Of a stretch of 22,805 bases of DNA, positions 7,440 to 13,809 are shown one piece after another (the stretch's first letter is position 1; each line of letters starts with the position of its first letter). Made by a program: the position numbers and the translations under genes. The DNA lies in contig CAZUVE010000032.1 in assembly GCA_964623735.1 (NCBI GenBank), forward strand, positions 1 through 22,805, read 5' to 3'. Source of the DNA: SW-9-67-25 sp964623735. Its GTDB lineage: Archaea; Halobacteriota; Halobacteria; Halobacteriales; Haloarculaceae. A model generated the notes under the pieces. It was not told the DNA's origin, searched no databases, and saw nothing but the letters and a program-made list of their open reading frames with translations.

Positions 7440-8618
7440 TCAGGGATCGGGCCGGGAGCCGAGCGTCAGCAGGACCTGTTCCCGGCTGCCATCGCGGAGG
7501 ACCGTCACCTCGATCGTGTCGCCGGGGCTGGTCTCCAGCGCCAGGAACGTCGAGAGCGTCTGCGTCGTCCGGATCTCGGTTCGCCCCATCCGGACGATGA
7601 CGTCCCCGCCCGTCGGAACCTGCTGGCCGTCGACGGTCGCACTGCCGGTCGCCCCCCGGAGTGTCCCCTCGGCGGGGCCGCCGGCGATGGCTTCTTCGAC
7701 GTACAGCCCCCGGGAGACCGGGAGGTCGTTCGCCTCGGCGATAGGCGGCGTCACATCGCGGATGCTGACGCCCATGTACGGGTGGTCGTAGTTACCGGAC
7801 CGGATGAGCGACGGGACGACCCGCTGGATCATGGCCGCCGAGATGGCAAAGCCGATGTTGTCCCCGCCCCCGGAGTTGATGACGCCGACGAGGTTGCCCT
7901 CCATGTCGACGAGCGGTCCGCCGCTGTTGCCGGGGTTGACCGGCGCGTCTGTCTGCACGGCGTCGGGGATCGAGAAGCCGTTCGGGGCGGGCAGCGCGCG
8001 GTTGCGGCCGCTGACGACGCCCGTCGAGATTGATCCCGTCAGTCCGAAGGGGTTGCCGACCGCCACGACCTCGGTCCCGATTGGCGGTTCCCGCTCGACC
8101 AGGGGCAGCGGCTCCGCGCTCTCTGGCATCACCGCGACCTCCAGCACGGCCAGGTCGCTGTAGACGTCGGTCCCCGCGACGCGGGCCTCGCGCCAGCCGG
8201 TCTCGTCGAACCACACCGACACCGAACTGCCGGCGGAGACGACGTGCTCGTTGGTCACGAGGTGGTCCTCGTCGTACACCCAGGCGGTGCCCCCGGCGGT
8301 GCCGCCGCCGCCATCGACGCGGACTGCGGCGACAGACCCGACAACGCGCTGGTACACCCGCGCGACGGGGGAGGAGGGCTCTCCAGTCTGGTCGTCCAGT
8401 TCGCGCGTCCCGGTCTCCGGATCGGGGTCCGCCGTTGCGTCTGCCCCTCCCGACGGGTCCGTGCCCCCCTGTGTCGTGCCGGCCGGGTCGTCTGTCGATG
8501 TCGGTGTCGTCTCGGCCGACGAGTCTGGGGAGCCGATCGAACAGCCGGCAACACCCCCAGCTGCCGCCGTTCCGAGCGCGGCGAGCAGGCGACGCCGCGA
8601 CCAAGGTCGTTCGGTCAT
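7440..8618 (-). CDS. HtrA/DegP-like serine protease, Tat-exported lipoprotein
   Basis: This is a 392-aa S1C-family protease. The N-terminus SRRRLLAALGTAAAGGVAGC carries a twin-arginine signal and lipobox (VAGC, lipidated Cys26). It is followed by a disordered Thr/Asp/Gly-rich linker to about residue 80, as in haloarchaeal surface lipoproteins. The catalytic triad is complete: H125 (VTNEHVV), D155 (DVYSDLAVLEV) and S232 (NPGNSGGPLV). A PDZ domain occupies about 283-385. Family members degrade or refold damaged envelope proteins. ATG 8618 is chosen because a signal peptide follows at once and a TATA-like box lies 27 nt upstream; the open frame further upstream covers the divergent gene. It is convergent with GINS with no intergenic space. 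Confidence 0.93.
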   Translation of the reverse strand: MTERPWSRRRLLAALGTAAAGGVAGCSIGSPDSSAETTPTSTDDPAGTTQGGTDPSGGADATADPDPETGTRELDDQTGEPSSPVARVYQRVVGSVAAVRVDGGGGTAGGTAWVYDEDHLVTNEHVVSAGSSVSVWFDETGWREARVAGTDVYSDLAVLEVAVMPESAEPLPLVEREPPIGTEVVAVGNPFGLTGSISTGVVSGRNRALPAPNGFSIPDAVQTDAPVNPGNSGGPLVDMEGNLVGVINSGGGDNIGFAISAAMIQRVVPSLIRSGNYDHPYMGVSIRDVTPPIAEANDLPVSRGLYVEEAIAGGPAEGTLRGATGSATVDGQQVPTGGDVIVRMGRTEIRTTQTLSTFLALETSPGDTIEVTVLRDGSREQVLLTLGSRPDP

Positions 8619-8640
8619 GAGTGAGTAAAGGGATGCGGAC

Positions 8641-8650
8641 CAATAAGTTG
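8641..8650 (-). promoter_or_regulatory. TATA box for the HtrA-like protease
   Basis: The minus strand reads CAACTTATTG, centred about 27 nt upstream of the ATG at 8618. It supports that start and a leaderless message. Confidence 0.5.
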
Positions 8651-8823
8651 CGTGGCGGAACGGCCCAGTCCGCCCGTCTGTCGGCCGAACCGGCCGAAAG
8701 CGGCACGACCTGGCGGCCCGGGAAACCGGTCGATTCTCCGGCGGGAAAGAGCCGCAACACTCACTGTGAGACGAAATATTTGCAGCCCGGCGCGGCGAAA
8801 TTATCGAAAAGTTGATAGCCGAC

Positions 8824-8831
8824 AGTATAAG
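8824..8831 (+). promoter_or_regulatory. TATA box for the MBL-fold hydrolase
   Basis: AGTATAAG lies 28-35 nt upstream of the ATG at 8859. It is preceded by GCCGAC. Related boxes occur in front of the coiled-coil gene and the 27-aa gene. Confidence 0.65.
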
Positions 8832-8858
8832 TGCGTTTCGGGCCAACAGTCGAGTGCA

Positions 8859-9575
8859 ATGCACCTCACCTGGCACGGCCACTCCACGTGGCACGTCGAC
8901 GTCGGGAGCACGAGCCTGCTGATCGACCCCTTCTTCGACAACCCAAAGACCGAAACCGATCCCGCCTCGCTCGACCCCGACTACGTCCTGCTCACGCACG
9001 GACACTACGACCACATCGCCCACGTCGGGGAGTTCCTCGACGCGACACTCGTCGGGACGCCGGAGCTGACGGGCTGGGTCACCGACGAGTACGACCTGGA
9101 CGACGACGCAACCGTCGGGTTCAATCTCGGCGGGACGGTCGAACTCGGCGACGCGTTCGTCAGCTTCCACCGGTCGGACCACACCAACGGCATCAACATG
9201 GAGTACGACCTCGACGCCGGTCTGCCCGGGGGGTTCGTCATCTCGGACACGGAGCCGACGCAGGTCGCGGACGCGGAGTCGACGACGTTCTACCACGCCG
9301 GGGACACCGGGCTGATGACCGAGATGCGCGACGTGATCGGCCCGTACCTCGACCCCGACGCGGCCGCGCTCCCGGCCGGTGACCACTTCACCATGGGACC
9401 GATGCAGGCGGCCATCGCCGCCGACTGGCTCGGCGTCGACTACGCGTTCCCGATGCACTACGACACGTTCCCGCCCATCGAGATCGACACCGACGACTTC
9501 GAGCGCGAGGTGCGCGAGACCGCCCCCGGCGCCGAGGCGGTGATCCTCGAGGGTGACGGAACGTTCGAGGTGTAG
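8859..9575 (+). CDS. UPF0173-type metal-dependent hydrolase (metallo-beta-lactamase fold)
   Basis: This 238-aa MBL-fold protein resembles the UlaG/UPF0173 branch. It has MHLTWHGHSTWHVD at the start and the metal motif LTHGHYDHIAH (H47, H49, D51, H52). FYHAGDTGLMTEM supplies the bridging Asp, and the late His lies in PMHYDTFPPIE. GDHFTMGPMQAA is the family's typical late segment. It is probably cytoplasmic, with no signal peptide. The substrate is unknown for this family, and hydrolysis of a phosphate or lactone ester is only a family-level guess. ATG 8859 is preferred over upstream in-frame codons because it directly precedes the conserved first strand and lies 28 nt after a TATA box. It is divergent from the HtrA-like gene with a 240-nt gap. 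Confidence 0.9.
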   Translation: MHLTWHGHSTWHVDVGSTSLLIDPFFDNPKTETDPASLDPDYVLLTHGHYDHIAHVGEFLDATLVGTPELTGWVTDEYDLDDDATVGFNLGGTVELGDAFVSFHRSDHTNGINMEYDLDAGLPGGFVISDTEPTQVADAESTTFYHAGDTGLMTEMRDVIGPYLDPDAAALPAGDHFTMGPMQAAIAADWLGVDYAFPMHYDTFPPIEIDTDDFEREVRETAPGAEAVILEGDGTFEV

Positions 9576-9902
9576 ACGGAGACGTCGGCACGGACGGGAA
9601 CGGAGACTGGTTCTCGGGCGCACGACCGTCTGCCGACGGCGGCTGTCGGAGTCACGAACACCGACGAGGGGTGACGACCAGCGTCGCCGGACGAAGTCCG
9701 GGTCGCCGGCTGTACTGGTCGACGGAACGGTCGATACCATTCACCGCGTCAGGACCCGGCGACTATCTATCCACCCGGACGTGACTCTGTCAGGTGCCAC
9801 GACACCAGGTGTGACCGCACACCGTCGTGTGGTCTCTCCGGAACTGACGTACAGCAGTCCGTATAGGAAACGCTGATAGTCGGCGACATCCAACGGCGGA
9901 GT
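9576..9902. other. 327-nt intergenic region with small hairpins and a repeated 15-mer
   Basis: I see no convincing gene here. It contains three short perfect inverted repeats: CCGTC/GACGG at 9626-9639, CCGGAC/GTCCGG with a GAA loop at 9687-9701, and GGTGTG/CACACC at 9808-9823. It also holds the 15-mer TACAGCAGTCCGTAT at 9850-9864, which recurs at 21875-21889. A weak CTGATAG box near 9873 could serve the DUF5799 gene at 9903. The region might contain decayed sequence; base composition is slightly less GC-rich near its right end. Confidence 0.5.
9850..9864 (+). repeat. Dispersed 15-mer, copy 1
   Basis: TACAGCAGTCCGTAT lies 39-53 nt upstream of the DUF5799 start. It is identical to 21875-21889, and a GAAC tetramer precedes both copies. 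The role is unknown. Confidence 0.6.
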
Positions 9903-10367
9903 ATGGCTAACGACTGGCGTGACCAACTGGCCGGCGCACGGATGCAGGTCGACCAGCAGTTCCAGGACCGGCTCGAACAGTCGGAGTTCACAAACCAGGA
10001 GTGGGGGCTGATCATGACCGCGGTGGAGTTCCAGGTCGAACACCCGGGGGATCCCGACCGGGCCGAACTGGTCGCGGACACGAGCCAACTCGACCAGATC
10101 GTGCCGGAACTCGAACGACTCCAGGACCAGATGGGCGGCCCGATGGGTGGTGGCGGGGGCCGCGACACCGGCTCGTCCGGGGGCGTTTTCGGGATGTTCA
10201 AGAACCTCCTCGGCGGGCTCTCGGCGGATTCGGGCGGGCACGGCGACGAACGGATGGACGCCGCGACCCTCCTGATCGAGGAGTACGCGACGGACCTGCA
10301 GACCTACCTCGAGAAGCGCGGCCGCTGGAAGACCATCCGCGAGGCGGCACACAGCAACCAGGGCTAG
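9903..10367 (+). CDS. DUF5799 family protein
   Basis: This 154-aa haloarchaeal protein begins MANDWRDQLAGARMQVDQQF. The core NQEWGLIMTAVEFQVEHPGDPDRAELVADT (about 31-60) and ELERLQDQMGG match the DUF5799 family as I recall it. A Gly/Ser-rich linker (about 77-95) joins a C-terminal helical segment AATLLIEEYATDLQTYLEKRGRWKTIREAA. No catalytic motif, signal peptide or membrane segment is visible. The function is unknown. The stop codon overlaps by two bases that of the convergent 27-codon gene, so the two transcripts run into each other. Confidence 0.85.
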   Translation: MANDWRDQLAGARMQVDQQFQDRLEQSEFTNQEWGLIMTAVEFQVEHPGDPDRAELVADTSQLDQIVPELERLQDQMGGPMGGGGGRDTGSSGGVFGMFKNLLGGLSADSGGHGDERMDAATLLIEEYATDLQTYLEKRGRWKTIREAAHSNQG

Positions 10368-10447
10368 ATCTCGTCGTCGGATTCGTCCTCGACCCGGAGA
10401 GAGTCGAGGCGCTCCACCGTTTCCTTGTCGAGGTCTGCTGTCGGCAT
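10364..10447 (-). CDS. 27-aa antitoxin-like micro-protein (shortened DUF7557-type)
   Basis: The ATG at 10447 opens a 27-codon frame beginning MPTADLDKETVERLD and ending SDDEI then TAG. The start strongly resembles the haloarchaeal VapB-like DUF7557 family, whose members run about 50 residues (MPTVxLDxETxxRLDxLR...). Here only the N-terminal helix-forming half remains and the C-terminal half is absent. A TATA-like AGTAAAAG lies about 25-30 nt upstream, as expected of a real leaderless gene. No partner toxin is adjacent. It may be a functional minimal protein, or a truncated relic whose 3' end was replaced by the DUF5799 gene. Confidence is moderate because the frame is short. Confidence 0.55.
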   Translation of the reverse strand: MPTADLDKETVERLDSLRVEDESDDEI

Positions 10448-10469
10448 ATTCACAGCTTGAGTGCAGGAA

Positions 10470-10477
10470 CTTTTACT
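10470..10477 (-). promoter_or_regulatory. TATA-like box for the 27-aa gene
   Basis: The minus strand reads AGTAAAAG, preceded by GCCGAC, at 23-30 nt upstream of the ATG at 10447. The arrangement resembles the MBL promoter at 8824. Confidence 0.5.
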
Positions 10478-10618
10478 GTCGGCTGAACGCTGTGAGGACA
10501 CTCGGCCTCCCGGGGTGCCGACAGTGCTCGCGCGCGCAGAGCCGACAGTATCATACCCGACAGGATCGATCGACGCGGACAGCCGTCACTGCGCGGCGCC
10601 CGGGAGTGACCCCGACGG

Positions 10619-11599
10619 TCAGAGACGGTCGAGGACAGCCTCGGTCACGTCGGTCGTGGCGGCGTCCCCGCCGAGGTCGGGCGTGTGCGGGCCGTCGGCG
10701 AGGACGCCCTCGACGGCAGCGCGCACACGGTCGGCCTCCGCAGCGTACCCGAGGTGGTCGAGCAACATCGCGGCCGAGAGGAGCATCGCGGCCGGGTTGG
10801 CGATCCCCTCGCCGGCGATGTCGGGCGCCGAGCCGTGGACCGGCTCGAACAGCCCGTTGTCCTCGCCGACGTTCGCACTCGGGAGCAACCCCAGCCCGCC
10901 GACCAGCCCCGCGGCGAGGTCCGAGAGCACGTCCCCCGCGAGGTTCGGGCAGATGACGACGCCGTACTCGTCGGGCTGCTGGACGAGGTGCGTCGCCAGC
11001 GCGTCCATCAGCGCCGTGTCGTAGTCGGCGCCGCGCTCGTCCCCGACCGCCTGCGCGGTCTCCAGGAACAGGCCGTCCGTCTCGCGCATCACGTTCGCCT
11101 TGTGGGCGATCGTGACAGTCGCGTAGCCGTTGTGTTTCGCGTACCGGAAGCCGTACTCGGCGATCTCGCGGGAGGCCTCCTCCGTGACGACCCGCGTGAG
11201 CGTCCGGACGCCCTCGGCGATCTCGGCTTCGAGGCCCGAGTAGATCCCCTGCGTGTTCTCGCGGACGAACACGAGGTCGATCTCCGGGTCGAGCGCGTCG
11301 GCACCCGGGTACGCGCGGGCCGGGCGGACGTTCGCGAACGAGTCGACGGCCGAACGCAGGGGGAGCACCACGTCGGCGGCCGTCTCGCCGGCCGCCCCGA
11401 ACAGCGTGGCGTCGGCATCGGCGGCCAGCGCCCGCGTCTCCTCGGGCAGCGGATCGCCGCGCTCCTCGGCGACGGCGTCGCCGGCCTCGCCGTGGACGAA
11501 CTCGAGGTCGACCGGGAGGGCCCCGAGCACCTCGACACCGGCCGGTGTCACCTCCTGCCCGATCCCGTCGCCGGGGATGACCGCAATCTCGTGTGTCAT
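10619..11599 (-). CDS. leuB: 3-isopropylmalate dehydrogenase
   Basis: This is a 326-aa NAD-dependent beta-decarboxylating dehydrogenase. It has EIAVIPGDGIGQEV (3-16), the substrate-binding stretch LPLRSAVDSFANVRPARAYP (79-98), and RENTQGIYSG (113-122). AHKANVM (165-171) carries the catalytic Lys, DALATHLVQQP follows, and GDVLSDLAA and the NAD-binding EPVHGSAPDIAG (252-263) complete it. The absence of the isocitrate-type Ser loop and the short length favour LeuB over isocitrate dehydrogenase, though homoisocitrate or tartrate relatives cannot be excluded. It catalyses the third step of leucine synthesis. ATG 11599 is preferred over an upstream start because MTHEIAVIPGDGIG matches the family start. 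No leuA, leuC or leuD is nearby, so this copy stands alone. Confidence 0.88.
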   Translation of the reverse strand: MTHEIAVIPGDGIGQEVTPAGVEVLGALPVDLEFVHGEAGDAVAEERGDPLPEETRALAADADATLFGAAGETAADVVLPLRSAVDSFANVRPARAYPGADALDPEIDLVFVRENTQGIYSGLEAEIAEGVRTLTRVVTEEASREIAEYGFRYAKHNGYATVTIAHKANVMRETDGLFLETAQAVGDERGADYDTALMDALATHLVQQPDEYGVVICPNLAGDVLSDLAAGLVGGLGLLPSANVGEDNGLFEPVHGSAPDIAGEGIANPAAMLLSAAMLLDHLGYAAEADRVRAAVEGVLADGPHTPDLGGDAATTDVTEAVLDRL

Positions 11600-11666
11600 G
11601 CGTCGAGGTGCGCGAGCGGGCGGCATGGGGGTTTCGGTCCCCGGGTGGTTCTCGACTCGGAGCCAG

Positions 11667-11688
11667 CCCCAGCAGTTATCTGCTGGGG
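11667..11688. promoter_or_regulatory. Palindrome spanning the TATA box between leuB and the surface peptidase
   Basis: Perfect 9-bp arms CCCCAGCAG and CTGCTGGGG flank TTAT. The central TTATC lies 27 nt upstream of the plus-strand ATG at 11707, where a leaderless TATA should be, and 68 nt upstream of leuB. A dimeric repressor bound here would cover the promoter. Confidence 0.6.
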
Positions 11689-11706
11689 AAACCGAAACAG
11701 GGGCAG

Positions 11707-13809
11707 ATGCGACGCGACCGGCGCCGCGCGTTCGTGGCCGCGATCGCTCTCTTGACGGTTACTGCTGGCACGGCGGGGCTCGCGGGGGCAGCGGGACACG
11801 CACCCGATCACGCAGCGAGCCCCGCGGCCACCAGCGACACCGCGAACCCGGCCGAGGAACAGTCCGCTGTAGCGCCCGGACAGTACGACTCCCACGACAG
11901 CATCGTCCTGACACAGGAGTTCCGCCTGACGCCCGACCACCCGGGGCGGATCGACGTCCAGTGGCACTTCCGGATCCCGGATCGGGTCTCTGACGTCAGG
12001 ACGCGCCTCCCGCCGGACGCGACGAACGTCCGGACAACGCGGTTCGCGCGCGACGGCGACCTCTACGAGTGGTCCGGCGAGGCGACGACGGCCTCGATCA
12101 CGTTCACACTGCCGGCCAACGAGACGACAGACCGGACCGGGCCGGAATCGATGGAGGGGCGTCTGAAGTTCGTCGACGCTGGCGACTGGGCGCTGACGCG
12201 GCGGCCGCCGGTCACGCAGCCGGGGTACAGCTACCCCCGGGGCCGGGACCCCGGCGTCACGGTCCGGAACACCACTGCGGGCGAGGGAGTGATCGGCGAG
12301 GAGATGCTCTATCTGGGGCCACACGAGACAACCGAGCGGACGGCACACGGGCAGCGGTTCCGGCTGGTCGTCCCCGAGCGCGCGACGCTCGCAGCGGACC
12401 GCGGGGAGGTGCTCGACAGCGTGACGGCCGCCTCGGACAGCCTGCGGATCGGCGACCGGGACGAGCGGGTCCTGATGATCGCCGCGCCGACGGACGCTCC
12501 CTGGGGGGTGCTCGGGTTGCAGACCGGCCAGCGTGATTTCTACGTCCTCGCCGACGAACCCGTCGACACGCCGGACAACGCCTGGATCCACGAGTACGTC
12601 CACACGCGCCAGGACATCGAGAGCACGGAGACGACACGGTGGTTCTACGAGGCGTCCGCCGAGTACTACGCCGCGAGACTGACACTCGAACAGGACCGGA
12701 TCGAGTACGAGGCGTTCCGCGAGTATCTGGACCGGGGAACCCGTCAGCGGTTCGCGTCCGTCCGGCTGGTCGACCCTGGGACGTGGCGGAGCAACGGCGG
12801 GGACTACACCACGGGTGCGCTCGTGGCGGGCGAACTGGACCGGCGCGTCCGGCTGTCGACCGACGGTAGCGCCACCCTCCAGGACGTGTTCCGCCGGATG
12901 AACCGCGGGGAGTCGGTGACCAACTCCGAGTTCCTCGAGTACGTCCGGACCGCCGGCGGCGACGGGGTCGTCGACCCGGCGCGGCGTTACACCGAGACCA
13001 CGGACCGGCCGCGACCGTGGTCCCGGGAGACCCACCAGGAGGCGTTCGGGGCGCTTCCCCCGCGGTTCCGCCACGACCTCCCCGACGACAGGAGCGACGG
13101 GCTCCGGGTACGCAGCCGGTACCGCGAGGGGTCGCTCGGGACCACCGATCTGGTGACGGGGGAGACGCTGGTTCTCGACGTGGGCATCGAGAACGTCGGC
13201 GGAGCGGCCGGGGAGTACGACCTGGAGGTGACCGTCGACGGGACACCAGTCACAACGCGGAGCGGCCGTCTCGACGCCGGTGCCTCGACGGCCGAGACGG
13301 TCGAGCACACCTTCACCGAGCCCGGGACCCACCGGATCAGCACCGGCGAGGACAGTCTGGCACTCACGGTCCGCGAGCCCGCGACGCCCGAGGTGACCGG
13401 GTTGTCGGCCGACCGCACCGAGATCCGGCCCGGCGAGCAGGTGACGCTGGCGGCGACCGTCGAGAACCCCACCTCTCGACCCGGCAAGCGGGAGGTCAGC
13501 GTCCGCCAGGACGGCACGGTGGCCGCCAGCCGACAGGTCCGGCTGGCACCCGGCGGGACGGCCGAGGTGACAGCGACCGTCTCCCTCTCGGAGACGGGAT
13601 CCCACCAGTTCGAGGCCGGCGACCGGAGTGTGACGGTGCGGGTCGTGGCAGCCGAGACGCCGACGGCGACGGACGCAAGCGGGGCGACCGCCGACACCGC
13701 CGACACCGCCGACACCGGCGCGTCCGGTCCCGGGTTCGGCCTTCTCGCGGCGCTGGCGGGGCTGGCAGGGCTGGCGGCGTCACTCCTGGTCCGCCAGCGC
13801 GTCCAGTAG
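11707..13809 (+). CDS. Secreted metallopeptidase-like protein with CARDB repeats and PGF-CTERM anchor
   Basis: This is a 700-aa exported protein. Residues 1-29 form a Sec-type signal (RRDRRRAFVAAIALLTVTAG...AGAAG). A beta-rich region (about 65-280) precedes the zinc motif HEYVH (295-299) and WFYEASAEYYA (312-322), like the gluzincin helices of M1/M61 peptidases (HExxH plus a downstream Glu, likely E315, with 15 intervening residues). Two CARDB-type Ig-like domains follow (about 480-560 and 565-640). A Thr/Asp-rich stretch with a triple TAD repeat leads to SGPGFGLLAALAGLAGLAAS plus Arg, the PGF-CTERM signal processed by archaeosortase ArtA. A cell-surface protease or adhesin-like peptidase is inferred; no family name was recognised. 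ATG 11707 fits the promoter and signal peptide. Confidence 0.82.
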   Translation: MRRDRRRAFVAAIALLTVTAGTAGLAGAAGHAPDHAASPAATSDTANPAEEQSAVAPGQYDSHDSIVLTQEFRLTPDHPGRIDVQWHFRIPDRVSDVRTRLPPDATNVRTTRFARDGDLYEWSGEATTASITFTLPANETTDRTGPESMEGRLKFVDAGDWALTRRPPVTQPGYSYPRGRDPGVTVRNTTAGEGVIGEEMLYLGPHETTERTAHGQRFRLVVPERATLAADRGEVLDSVTAASDSLRIGDRDERVLMIAAPTDAPWGVLGLQTGQRDFYVLADEPVDTPDNAWIHEYVHTRQDIESTETTRWFYEASAEYYAARLTLEQDRIEYEAFREYLDRGTRQRFASVRLVDPGTWRSNGGDYTTGALVAGELDRRVRLSTDGSATLQDVFRRMNRGESVTNSEFLEYVRTAGGDGVVDPARRYTETTDRPRPWSRETHQEAFGALPPRFRHDLPDDRSDGLRVRSRYREGSLGTTDLVTGETLVLDVGIENVGGAAGEYDLEVTVDGTPVTTRSGRLDAGASTAETVEHTFTEPGTHRISTGEDSLALTVREPATPEVTGLSADRTEIRPGEQVTLAATVENPTSRPGKREVSVRQDGTVAASRQVRLAPGGTAEVTATVSLSETGSHQFEAGDRSVTVRVVAAETPTATDASGATADTADTADTGASGPGFGLLAALAGLAGLAASLLVRQRVQ
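13689..13715 (+). repeat. Triple GCCGACACC tandem repeat
   Basis: The 9-bp unit GCCGACACC occurs three times in tandem and encodes a Thr-Ala-Asp repeat just before the PGF-CTERM anchor. Such Thr-rich spacers are often O-glycosylated in haloarchaeal surface proteins. Copy number may vary by slippage. Confidence 0.6.

Noticed and set aside
8619..9740. N-terminal extension of the HtrA-like protease
   Set aside because: It is antisense to the MBL hydrolase, and the Tat signal and lipobox place the start at 8618.
10461..11024. Plus-strand frame antisense to leuB
   Set aside because: Ser/Arg/Ala-rich with no motif; its codon positions mirror those of leuB on the other strand.
13689..13715. Possible CRISPR-like or satellite repeat
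   Set aside because: Only three 9-bp units, in frame within the Thr-rich spacer of a surface protein; no spacers.
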